The notes under the pieces are model-generated. The model had not been told where the DNA came from, did not search any database, and was given only the letters and a program-made list of their open reading frames with translations. A stretch of 10,909 nt of DNA, from NCBI GenBank assembly GCA_029242825.1, contig JAQWTF010000070.1:1-10909 (forward strand), given 5' to 3'. Positions 1-6,388 of this stretch are shown here, in pieces. Within the stretch, counting starts at the first letter, position 1. Each line of letters starts with the position of its first letter. A program made the translations under genes and the position numbers. The DNA comes from MAG-120531 sp029242825. GTDB taxonomy: Bacteria; Bacteroidota; Bacteroidia; Flavobacteriales; Flavobacteriaceae.

Positions 1-118
1 ATGAATGTCAAAAGTAGGCCTTTATTAACTTAAAATTAAGTCCATTAGAATAAAAGATTGAATTTAATTTATATATTTGCAACCCGAAAAAAATAGTACA
101 GATTATATATCATACAAC
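1..118. other. AT-rich intergenic region upstream of HU
   Basis: No supportable gene lies here. The plus frame from base 1 is open for only ten codons before a TAA, so it could be the tail of an upstream gene or chance. No minus-strand ATG opens a useful frame. The stretch holds the probable HU promoter (72-79) and a leader of about 33 bases. A divergently transcribed gene may begin left of the window, but nothing visible proves it. Confidence 0.5.
72..79 (+). promoter_or_regulatory. Probable -7 element of the HU promoter (TATATTTG)
   Basis: The octamer TATATTTG matches the bacteroidete primary sigma factor -7 consensus TAnnTTTG exactly and is followed by a C. It would place transcription start near base 86, about 33 bases before the HU ATG at 119. 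No TTG of a -33 box is found 17-23 bases upstream (the nearest, 58-60, is too close), so the call rests on the -7 element and its position. Its presence also argues against a TTG start at 77, which lies inside the promoter. Confidence 0.55.
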
Positions 119-409
119 ATGACAAAAGCAGATATCGTTACAAAAATCTCAGAAAAACTTGGTATTGAAAAAGGAGACGTACAAGCTACAGTAGAAGCTT
201 TTATGGAAGAAGTAAAAACTTCTTTGGAATCTGGAGATAATGTTTACCTTAGAGGCTTTGGTAGCTTTATAATAAAAACAAGAGCAGAAAAAACTGGTAG
301 AAACATTTCAAAGAACACTACTATCAAGATTCCTGCACACAATATTCCCGCTTTTAAACCTGCAAAAGTATTTGTTGAAGGTGTAAAAAGCAATGTAACA
401 GTTAAATAA
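119..409 (+). CDS. hup: HU-family DNA-binding protein (histone-like)
   Basis: A small dimeric nucleoid protein that bends and compacts DNA. The 96-residue length is normal for HU. Residues 1-45 form the helical dimerisation part (starting MTKADIVTKISEKLG), the family core GFGSF is at 47-51 or within one residue of it, and the DNA-binding beta arm spans about 53-77, ending in IPAFKPAK. The arm tip reads GRNISKNTT, where most HU/IHF proteins have RNPxTG, so the intercalating proline is missing. I chose the ATG at 119 because it gives the standard HU N-terminus and follows the likely promoter; an in-frame TTG at 77 would add 14 unrelated residues. There is no Shine-Dalgarno sequence. The gene is followed after 27 bases by the basic mini-protein gene and probably shares its transcript and terminator. 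Confidence 0.95.
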   Translation: MTKADIVTKISEKLGIEKGDVQATVEAFMEEVKTSLESGDNVYLRGFGSFIIKTRAEKTGRNISKNTTIKIPAHNIPAFKPAKVFVEGVKSNVTVK

Positions 410-424
410 AATATTAATCAATTA

Positions 425-429
425 AAGGA
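425..429 (+). promoter_or_regulatory. Shine-Dalgarno sequence of the mini-protein gene
   Basis: AAAGGA (424-429) lies seven bases before the ATG at 437 and can pair over six bases with UCCUUU of the usual 16S rRNA 3' end. No other start visible in this window (HU, rng, recX, the glycosyltransferase, both atp genes, the left receptor, the SGNH lipoprotein) has comparable pairing, as expected for Bacteroidota, whose ribosomes mask the anti-SD. Confidence 0.6.
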
Positions 430-436
430 TAGTCAT

Positions 437-526
437 ATGCCTAGTGGTAAGAAAAGAAAAAGACATAAGGTAGCTACCCACAAACGCAAGAAGCGTAGGA
501 GAGCTAACAGACACAAGAAAAAGTAG
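437..526 (+). CDS. 29-residue highly basic ribosomal-type mini-protein (AURKAIP1/COX24-like)
   Basis: The product begins MPSGKKRKRHKVATHKRKK and ends RRRANRHKKK. About two thirds of its residues are Lys, Arg or His, with no acidic residue and no hydrophobic core, so it must fold on RNA. From memory its second half aligns with the small-subunit peptide bS22 of actinobacteria and the C-terminus of mitochondrial mS38/AURKAIP1 (HKRKKRRR against KHRKLLRR, ending in a basic tail). I infer a constitutive ribosomal protein of that family. An alternative is another small flavobacterial ribosome component such as the one named bL38, whose sequence I cannot recall well enough to compare. It lies 27 bases after HU, has its own Shine-Dalgarno sequence, and its TAG lies inside the terminator stem. 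Coding status is well supported by composition and context; the exact family is less certain. Confidence 0.82.
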   Translation: MPSGKKRKRHKVATHKRKKRRRANRHKKK

Positions 527-545
527 TTTTTTAAACTACTTTTTC
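517..545 (+). terminator. Rho-independent terminator of the HU / mini-protein operon
   Basis: A perfect 13-bp stem (517-529 with 533-545) encloses a TTT loop. The left arm is A-rich and the right arm carries the T-run, so it may also work in the other direction. The stop codon TAG of the mini-protein (524-526) is inside the left arm, so a terminating ribosome would physically cover the hairpin. Confidence 0.85.
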
Positions 546-590
546 TGTTTCATACGTTCATTGACATAAACCCTACAAACAAAGGGGTTG

Positions 591-606
591 ACGGGTATTT
601 ACCCGT
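591..606. repeat. Inverted repeat in the rng leader region (first)
   Basis: ACGGGTA and TACCCGT form perfect 7-bp arms separated by TT. It lies 57 bases before the rng start and just after a TTG (588-590) that could be a -33 box, with TAAATTTT (615-622) as a poor -7 candidate at a spacing of 24, slightly long. With only a two-base spacer it is better as a protein-binding palindrome than as an RNA hairpin. No terminator-like T-run follows. Confidence 0.5.
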
Positions 607-627
607 TTAATTAGTAAATTTTAACAC

Positions 628-649
628 ACACTTCAATTCATTGAAGTGT
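628..649. repeat. Inverted repeat immediately upstream of rng (second)
   Basis: Perfect 10-bp arms (ACACTTCAAT / ATTGAAGTGT) are separated by TC, ending 13 bases before the rng ATG. In RNA it would give a stem of about nine pairs with a four-base loop close to the initiation region. It could be an operator or a leader structure for RNase G autoregulation. The symmetry is seen; the role is inferred. Confidence 0.6.
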
Positions 650-662
650 CAATATATAAATC

Positions 663-2213
663 ATGGTAAAAAGAGAATTAATCATTAGATCTAATTCCAC
701 TGCTGTTGATTTTGCCTTGTTAAAAGATGGAAAACTCACTGAGTTAAGCAAAGAAGAAGACAATAATAAGTTTTCTGTTGGCGATATCTTTATTGCCAAA
801 GTAAGAAAACCAATCACGGGATTGAATGCGGCTTTTGTAAATGTTGGCTATGAAAAAGATGCCTTTTTACACTACCACGACTTAGGACCCCAGTTGTCAA
901 CGATGCTAAAATTTATCAAAAGAGCTAGCACAGGAAAAATGCGCGATTTCTCTTTGAAAAATGTAGCCTTTGAGCCAGATATAGATAAAGATGGTACTAT
1001 TAATGACGCCATTAAAGCCAATCAATCTATTCTTGTTCAAATTGTAAAAGAACCCATCTCAACCAAAGGACCAAGAATTAGCTCTGAATTGTCCATAGCT
1101 GGACGATACTTAGTGATGGTTCCTTTCTCTGATCGTGTATCTGTCTCACAAAAGATAGAGAGCAAAGAAGAAAAAGACCGCTTAAAAAGACTTGTGAAAA
1201 GCATTAAACCAAAAGGATTTGGGGTAATCATTCGCACCGTTGCAGAAGGCAAAAAAGTAGCAGAATTAGATAGAGATTTACAGAACTTACTGAACAAATG
1301 GACAGTAATGTGTAAAAAACTGCACAAAGCACCACACCCATCAAAGGTATTGGTTGAACTCAACAGAGCCTCATCCATATTAAGAGACGTTTTTAATGAC
1401 AGTTTCTCAGGAATACACGTAGATGATGAAACTTTGTACACGCAGGTAAAAGATTATGTGCAAGAAATTGCACCAGAAAAAGAATCCATTGTAAAATTGT
1501 ATGACGCCACTGAGCCCATTTTTGAAAAATTTGGTATTGAACGCCAGATAAAAACATCTTTTGGGAAAACAGCCACAATGAGTAAAGGAGCCTATTTAGT
1601 GATTGAACACACTGAAGCATTGCACGTAATAGACGTGAATAGCGGAAACCGTTCCAATAAAGCTAAAAATCAAGAGGACACCGCTCTAGATGTTAATCTA
1701 TCTGCCGCCACAGAAATAGCCAGGCAGTTACGCCTGAGAGATATGGGTGGTATTATTGTAGTAGATTTCATTGATATGGCCAAAGGAGATCACCGAAAAA
1801 AATTGTTTGATCACCTGAGTGAAGAAATGAAAGAAGACAGAGCAAAACACAAAATTTTGCCTCCTAGTAAATTCGGACTCATACAAATTACAAGACAGAG
1901 AGTAAGACCTGAAATGAATATTAAAACAACTGAGCCACTACCCACCATTACAGGTAAAGAAGTAGAAGCGCCTATTGTTTTGCTAGATAAAATTACAGCA
2001 GATTTACAAAAACTTTTAGCTGGTCCTTCTAAAGACCACAAAGTAACTTTAAATGTACATCCATTCATTGCAGCTTACCTTACCCAAGGTATTCCTTCCA
2101 TTAGACAAAAATGGTTTTTGGAATATAAAAAATGGGTCAAAATTCAATCTCGAGATGCCTATCAGTATCTTGAGTACCGTTTTAAAAACAATGACGGAAA
2201 AACTATATATTAA
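663..2213 (+). CDS. rng: Ribonuclease G (RNase E/G family endoribonuclease)
   Basis: A single-strand-specific, 5'-end-sensing endoribonuclease for rRNA maturation and mRNA decay. At 516 residues it matches RNase G and lacks the long C-terminal scaffold of RNase E. An S1-type domain occupies about residues 38-160 (core LNAAFVNVGYEKDAFLHYHD), widened by an insert around 75-120. The 5' sensor and RNase H-like region follow, then the DNase I-like catalytic part with metal-binding Asp324 (VIDVNSG) and Asp368 (VVDFIDM), and between them EIARQLRLRDMGG. The small C-terminal domain begins near 440. The CxxC zinc-link expected near residues 415-435 is absent: the only cysteine is Cys217. The ATG follows a leader with two inverted repeats and no Shine-Dalgarno sequence. 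It is bracketed by strong terminators, so it is its own transcription unit. The HU-rng order is common in this group, to my knowledge. Confidence 0.95.
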   Translation: MVKRELIIRSNSTAVDFALLKDGKLTELSKEEDNNKFSVGDIFIAKVRKPITGLNAAFVNVGYEKDAFLHYHDLGPQLSTMLKFIKRASTGKMRDFSLKNVAFEPDIDKDGTINDAIKANQSILVQIVKEPISTKGPRISSELSIAGRYLVMVPFSDRVSVSQKIESKEEKDRLKRLVKSIKPKGFGVIIRTVAEGKKVAELDRDLQNLLNKWTVMCKKLHKAPHPSKVLVELNRASSILRDVFNDSFSGIHVDDETLYTQVKDYVQEIAPEKESIVKLYDATEPIFEKFGIERQIKTSFGKTATMSKGAYLVIEHTEALHVIDVNSGNRSNKAKNQEDTALDVNLSAATEIARQLRLRDMGGIIVVDFIDMAKGDHRKKLFDHLSEEMKEDRAKHKILPPSKFGLIQITRQRVRPEMNIKTTEPLPTITGKEVEAPIVLLDKITADLQKLLAGPSKDHKVTLNVHPFIAAYLTQGIPSIRQKWFLEYKKWVKIQSRDAYQYLEYRFKNNDGKTIY

Positions 2214-2245
2214 AAAAAGCGGTCCTAACGGACCGCTTTTTTTTT
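2212..2245 (+). terminator. Rho-independent terminator of rng
   Basis: It starts within the rng stop codon. The GC-rich stem GCGGTCC/GGACCGC (2219-2225 with 2230-2236) closes a TAAC loop and is extended by seven A-T pairs. A nine-base T-run (2237-2245) follows. It is a textbook intrinsic terminator. Confidence 0.95.
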
Positions 2246-2275
2246 GCCTTTTTTTTAGGGTTTTACGTACCTTTA
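2244..2275 (+). promoter_or_regulatory. Possible recX promoter
   Basis: TTG at 2244-2246 and TACCTTTA at 2268-2275 (one mismatch to TAnnTTTG) are separated by 21 bases, within the usual bacteroidete range. Transcription would start near 2282, leaving a leader of about ten bases or fewer. The -33 part overlaps the T-run of the rng terminator. Because rng is firmly terminated, recX needs its own promoter, and this is the best candidate. Confidence 0.4.
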
Positions 2276-2292
2276 AAATTCAAAATCACTCC

Positions 2293-2775
2293 ATGAATCC
2301 CAGCTATACTTTAGCAGAAGCGAAGAAAAAGATCGCGCGTTACTGCGCCTATCAGGAACGTTGTCACAAAGAAGTAAACGACAAGCTTAGAGAAATGGGG
2401 ATGATACCAGCTGCTATAGACGAGATTATTAGCGAATTAATTACGAATAATTTTTTAAATGAACTCCGGTTTGCAGAAGCATTTGCCAGAGGAAAATTTA
2501 GAATAAAAAAATGGGGGAAGTCAAGGATCATAGCAGAACTAAAACAGCGAAACATCTCCGAATATTGCATTAAAAAAGCGCTCAAAGAGATCCCTGCAGA
2601 CGAATATTTAAATACATTTGACGAGTTAGCTTATAAAAAAGGGCTTTCTTTAAGGGACAATTCTCTAGAAATACAGAAAAGAAAACTCATGCAATACTTA
2701 TTTTATAGGGGCTGGGAATCTCATTTGATTTACGATAAAATCAAAGCATTGCCTTTTAGTGAAACAGGGGTGTAA
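2293..2775 (+). CDS. recX: Regulatory protein RecX
   Basis: RecX binds RecA-DNA filaments and modulates recombination and the SOS response. The 160-residue, all-helical, basic product has the RecX pattern of repeated three-helix units. The most diagnostic stretch is residues 56-90: NELRFAEAFARGKF, then the WGKSRIIAELKQRNIS motif. An N-terminal unit starts at YTLAEAKKKIARYCAYQERC, and a C-terminal unit ends with LMQYLFYRGWESHLI. I chose the ATG at 2293. The frame stays open back to an ATG at 2053, but that would run through the end of rng and its terminator. No recA is visible nearby, as is usual in this phylum. There is no Shine-Dalgarno sequence. Confidence 0.9.
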   Translation: MNPSYTLAEAKKKIARYCAYQERCHKEVNDKLREMGMIPAAIDEIISELITNNFLNELRFAEAFARGKFRIKKWGKSRIIAELKQRNISEYCIKKALKEIPADEYLNTFDELAYKKGLSLRDNSLEIQKRKLMQYLFYRGWESHLIYDKIKALPFSETGV

Positions 2776-2959
2776 ACCAAAATCACTGCCGCCAAAAGGA
2801 ATCCAAATTACTTTCTAAAAAACAACAGCAACTACACAAACAAAGTGCTTCTAAATAAACTAAGTGTTTCTTAATAAAACAATTGCTATTATTTAAAACC
2901 AATTGCTACTATAAACTAAGTACAACTAGAAAAACTAACGGCTATTATTAAATATTTAA
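2776..2959. repeat. AT-rich spacer with short degenerate direct repeats
   Basis: This non-coding 184-base gap carries several short repeats: ATAAACTAAGT at 2855-2865 and 2911-2921; CAATTGCTA at 2880-2888 and 2900-2908, both preceded by TAAAAC or TAAAACC; and GCTATTATT at 2885-2893 and 2941-2949. I see no good terminator for recX and no clear TAnnTTTG promoter for the glycosyltransferase. The repeats are irregular, so small duplications in a fast-evolving spacer are the simplest reading; a regulator-binding cluster is possible. Confidence 0.5.
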
Positions 2960-4465
2960 ATGTCCTACTTTTTTAAAAACCCTAAAGACAAGATTAAATC
3001 AAAAGCCCTTTTGATTTTTATAGGGCTCTTTATAGTGGCTTTTGCGATCAGATTTCCCTTTTTTTTTAGAGACTATATAGACAAAGACGAGAGTACTTTT
3101 ATCTTGATGGGTCAAGCTTGGGCAGACGGCAACCTACCGTACCTCGCTTTATGGGACCTTAAGCCTCCTGTGACATTTGCTTATTTTGGTCTAATGATCA
3201 CTGTTTTTGGAAAGTCCCTTTGGTGGATTAGAATGGGCGGAGTGCTAATGGTTAGCACCACCTCTTTTATGGTGTATGTTTTTCTTCGCAACAACAATAA
3301 ACCCTTTAATCAATCCATTGTATTAGCTGTATTATCTCTTTATTTCTCCAGTCTTTTCGGAAGCGTTCAAGGGGTTATGTCTGAACACATATCCATGATT
3401 TTTTATCTAGGCGGCTTACTGGTTTGGAGCTATACCCACAAAAACGCTTATCCTAAAGAATGGGTGCTGTGGGGTATTGGCGGGTTCTTATTCGGGCTCA
3501 GCGCCATGTCTAAACTAAATTTAGCCTATCCTATTTTGCTCTGTGTAAGTTACATTTCGCTAAAGTCTTTGTTAGAGAAAGGGGTCAAAAACGCCCTAAT
3601 AACATCCTTTAGCTCTGGACTAGGCGTGTTATTAGGAATAGGTATTACCGCTGTTCCATACCTCAAAGAAAATGCCTTTCAAGATTGGTGGAAAGCCGTG
3701 TTTTTAGCCCCAAGAGCCTATGCCGTATTTCATTGGGAAATAGCCCTTTTTATACTGCCAATTGTTGGGTTTTTATTGTTTTCTCTGGTCAAAAGTATTT
3801 CAACAAGTCGGCACAAAACATTCGATAAGATTAACTACCCCCTGGTACTCCTGAGTTTAATTGGCGTATTAGGATCCTTTGTAATCGCAGGAAAAATAAA
3901 CGGCCATTATTTGTTGCAATGCTATCCACTTGTTTTTATACTCTTCGGCTGGCTCCAACCAAAGCAAAGTTATACTTCAAAAAAAGCCATGGGTATATTT
4001 TCCATAATCTTCCTGCTCCTGCCTTTTGAATCCTATAAAGAATACAGAGCTATATTCAAAAACAAACAAGTGCATGGAACCTATTATAACGGAGAAGGCA
4101 TTGAAGTACCTGCCTATTTAAAGAAAAAACAACACCCTTTAGATAATATCTTATTTTTAGAATACCATATTGGTTATTGGATGCTAAATAAAAGGCCTCC
4201 TACAATGGCTGTAACCCATCCAAGCAATTTATTTAGAACTGAGCTTTTTCCTTTCTACAACAAAAGAGAAACAACCCAGCAAGAGTTGGCTTTTATTTTA
4301 GATTCCTTAAAGCCTGCTGTGATTGTGATAGACCACAAAAACAGTTTATTCAAAGGCAGGAGCGTTCTAGAGGCTCAGTTTAACGAAAAAATATCCCAGC
4401 ATTACACCAAAGATACCCTTATAGGGAAGGCCCAATTGTACAAGATACTACCTCTTAAAAAATAG
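2960..4465 (+). CDS. GT-C family membrane glycosyltransferase (family 39 / ArnT-like)
   Basis: A 501-residue polytopic inner-membrane protein with about ten to twelve predicted hydrophobic segments between residues 16 and 357, then a soluble C-terminal part of about 140 residues. The first periplasmic loop has the acidic GT-C motif (DYIDKDES, residues 38-45) followed by GNLPYLALWDLKPP (57-70), the pattern seen in dolichyl- or polyprenyl-phosphate-sugar dependent transferases. SEH at 141-143 and GKINGHYLLQCYP (311-323) are further family landmarks. Such enzymes move a sugar from a polyprenyl-phosphate donor onto lipid, polysaccharide or protein on the outer face of the membrane. Donor and acceptor cannot be read from the sequence, and no glycan-synthesis genes are adjacent. 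It runs convergently to the receptor gene on its right, with 52 bases between stop codons and no clear terminator. Confidence 0.85.
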   Translation: MSYFFKNPKDKIKSKALLIFIGLFIVAFAIRFPFFFRDYIDKDESTFILMGQAWADGNLPYLALWDLKPPVTFAYFGLMITVFGKSLWWIRMGGVLMVSTTSFMVYVFLRNNNKPFNQSIVLAVLSLYFSSLFGSVQGVMSEHISMIFYLGGLLVWSYTHKNAYPKEWVLWGIGGFLFGLSAMSKLNLAYPILLCVSYISLKSLLEKGVKNALITSFSSGLGVLLGIGITAVPYLKENAFQDWWKAVFLAPRAYAVFHWEIALFILPIVGFLLFSLVKSISTSRHKTFDKINYPLVLLSLIGVLGSFVIAGKINGHYLLQCYPLVFILFGWLQPKQSYTSKKAMGIFSIIFLLLPFESYKEYRAIFKNKQVHGTYYNGEGIEVPAYLKKKQHPLDNILFLEYHIGYWMLNKRPPTMAVTHPSNLFRTELFPFYNKRETTQQELAFILDSLKPAVIVIDHKNSLFKGRSVLEAQFNEKISQHYTKDTLIGKAQLYKILPLKK

Positions 4466-4517
4466 TAGCCTTAGGTGTGTTTAGTTTACCCATAAGCTTA
4501 GTACGCCTATTTATGAA

Positions 4518-6341
4518 TTAGTACTGATAGGTCATAGAAAACAACACATTCGCGCCAGGAGCAGGCACTAGATTGGTTTCAGAAAATTGAGCGTTTATAA
4601 TATTATTCCCCACCAAAGACCAAGTAATCTTAGGGGTCTCATAACGTAAAGCAGCATCTAATACCTGGTAAGAAATGCCGTTGGTTCGTTCCATATACCT
4701 ATAGGACAAAGACATGGGCCACTGAGAAGCTAATCGCACTTGTGAGTTAGCTGTTAGCTGATGCTTTAAGGAATTAATAGCATACCTAGAAAAAGGCACT
4801 TGAGTGTCTTTAATAGCGTCGTCTATGTAGGTGTACCCCATAGATAAAGTTTGGTCTAAACCAAATAGGGTGAATTTTTGAGTCATGTTTATCTCCACAC
4901 CAGAAGTGGCTAAAGCAGCAAAATTTTGCGCCTCCCAAAGGGCTGCCTCGTCAAACTTTACATAATCAATTAAATTGTCTGTATCTCTTCTAAAAAAAGC
5001 CCCCTGTGCGGTAAAATCATTCCGTACATAAGCAGCTCCTAACTCCCAAGAAAGTGCCTGCTCAGGATCTAAATCCTCATTTCCAATGGAAGTTCTATCT
5101 GCATAAAATAAATCGGTATAGGTTGGTATTCTGTAGGTGTACCCAAAATTAGCGTAGGTTTTAAAGTCGTTGTTAAATCGGTAGCCAATATCTATTCCTG
5201 GAAAAGTATGAAACTTAAAGTCTGAAAAATAATTTAAGGCCACCCCTGGAGTCACATCTAATTGATCTTCAAAGAAAGAAAAACGGTGCTCTACAAACCC
5301 ATTGGCCTGAAATCGGTCTCTATTCCCTAAGTTATTACTTCTTATACTCACTTGGGCTACTTCTAAGCCAAAACCTGAGGTACCAAGCGCATTGAAATTT
5401 CTAGCCATTAGAGCAGCTCCTACTTTGTTGGAAAGATGGAGGTTCCTATACACCCCCGGATTGTTTCTAATGTAAATATAAAGGTCTTGGTTGCGCTTCC
5501 AATAGACACTTGGAGTCACCACCCAATCCTCTGAAGCAAAGACTGTTTGTACAGAAACCAAACTCGCCTGAGTGCGCTCATACTGGTCTACAGCACTTGG
5601 TGTGGCATAAAAACCATTTGCACCAAAAGAGCGGTCCATAAAAGTTCCCATAAGCACTATGGCTTGCTGATCTTTATTAAAAGTACTTTTAGTGAAAAAA
5701 TTATTGTTTTTGAAATCGGTATTGTACCGATATCCTTGAGAGCTGTTTCTAGAAAAATGAACAATCTGATCACTATTATCTTGAGTGAACTGACTCGTAA
5801 AAGCCCCTTGAAACTGATTAAAAGACCCCACACTCAATCTGGCACTACCTGTACCGTCCAACGACTTCTTGGTCACAATGTTTATAGCGCCTGTAAAAGC
5901 GTTTTGACCAAAGATTCTAGCGGAAGGTCCTTTGACTATCTCAATTCGCTCTATGAGCTCAATAGGCAGTGCCATATTAAGAGTATGATGCCCTGTTTGA
6001 GGATCGTCTACTTTAATCCCGTCAATTAACAAGAGGGTCTGGTCAAAACTACCTCCCCTGATATATAAATCTGCCTGCTGGCCGCCTGTACCCCTTCTTC
6101 TTACATCTACACCTGCCACTGACTGGAGTAGGTCTACCAAATTAGTCGCGGCTGCATTTTTAATTTCTGCCTTTCCAATAATGACCAATGTCCTTGAATT
6201 ATCAGACAAAGGCACATCTATTCTTCCACTACTCACTACCACTTCCTTAAGGTTTTGAGTAGCAATAGTATCTTGTGAAAAAGCTGTTTTCCCTACAAAC
6301 AACAGACTAAATATTAAAAGTGTTTTAAAAGTGTTTTTCAT
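4518..6341 (-). CDS. TonB-dependent outer-membrane receptor, BtuB-like
   Basis: A 607-residue outer-membrane importer energised by TonB-ExbBD. A signal peptide covers residues 1-22 (cleavage after TAFS). A probable TonB box, LKEVVVSS, is at 31-38. The plug domain spans about 47-157, with LYIRGGSFDQTLLLIDG at 92-108, DPQTGHH at 113-119, ERIEIVKGPSARIFG at 131-145 and GAINIVTKK at 151-159. The rest is a 22-strand-type barrel ending in Tyr607. It lacks the carboxypeptidase-like N-terminal domain of SusC proteins and has no SusD partner, so it resembles the compact BtuB/siderophore class. The length is close to BtuB, but there is no cobalamin riboswitch upstream and no B12 gene nearby, so the ligand is unknown. 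It lies downstream of atpC in the same direction, separated by a terminator. Confidence 0.9.
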   Translation of the reverse strand: MKNTFKTLLIFSLLFVGKTAFSQDTIATQNLKEVVVSSGRIDVPLSDNSRTLVIIGKAEIKNAAATNLVDLLQSVAGVDVRRRGTGGQQADLYIRGGSFDQTLLLIDGIKVDDPQTGHHTLNMALPIELIERIEIVKGPSARIFGQNAFTGAINIVTKKSLDGTGSARLSVGSFNQFQGAFTSQFTQDNSDQIVHFSRNSSQGYRYNTDFKNNNFFTKSTFNKDQQAIVLMGTFMDRSFGANGFYATPSAVDQYERTQASLVSVQTVFASEDWVVTPSVYWKRNQDLYIYIRNNPGVYRNLHLSNKVGAALMARNFNALGTSGFGLEVAQVSIRSNNLGNRDRFQANGFVEHRFSFFEDQLDVTPGVALNYFSDFKFHTFPGIDIGYRFNNDFKTYANFGYTYRIPTYTDLFYADRTSIGNEDLDPEQALSWELGAAYVRNDFTAQGAFFRRDTDNLIDYVKFDEAALWEAQNFAALATSGVEINMTQKFTLFGLDQTLSMGYTYIDDAIKDTQVPFSRYAINSLKHQLTANSQVRLASQWPMSLSYRYMERTNGISYQVLDAALRYETPKITWSLVGNNIINAQFSETNLVPAPGANVLFSMTYQY

Positions 6342-6358
6342 TGAATGATGTGTAAAAA

Positions 6359-6388
6359 AAAAGCTGCTGATAGTACTCAGCAGCTTTT
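6359..6388 (-). terminator. Rho-independent terminator of atpDC
   Basis: The stem AAAAGCTGCTGA/TCAGCAGCTTTT (6359-6370 with 6377-6388) closes a TAGTAC loop. Read on the minus strand, it is followed by a run of T (complement of the A-run at 6354-6362). It lies 19 bases after the atpC stop and ends 17 bases before the receptor start, so it separates the two units unless readthrough occurs. Confidence 0.9.

Noticed and set aside
1037..1620. Two open frames on the minus strand inside rng
   Set aside because: They are fully covered by RNase G coding sequence with intact motifs, so they are shadow frames.
2053..2292. An 80-codon N-terminal extension of RecX
   Set aside because: It would overlap the rng 3' end in another frame and read through its terminator; the normal RecX start is at 2293.
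2855..2949. CRISPR-like array
   Set aside because: Repeats are only 9-11 bases, occur twice each, are unevenly spaced, and no cas gene is nearby.
4466..4517. Bidirectional terminator between the glycosyltransferase and the receptor
   Set aside because: Only a weak six-pair stem with a large loop can be drawn and no T-run follows.
5547..6029. A 160-codon open frame on the plus strand antisense to the BtuB-like receptor
   Set aside because: It lies wholly inside a well-supported receptor gene, has an unremarkable composition and no family motif.
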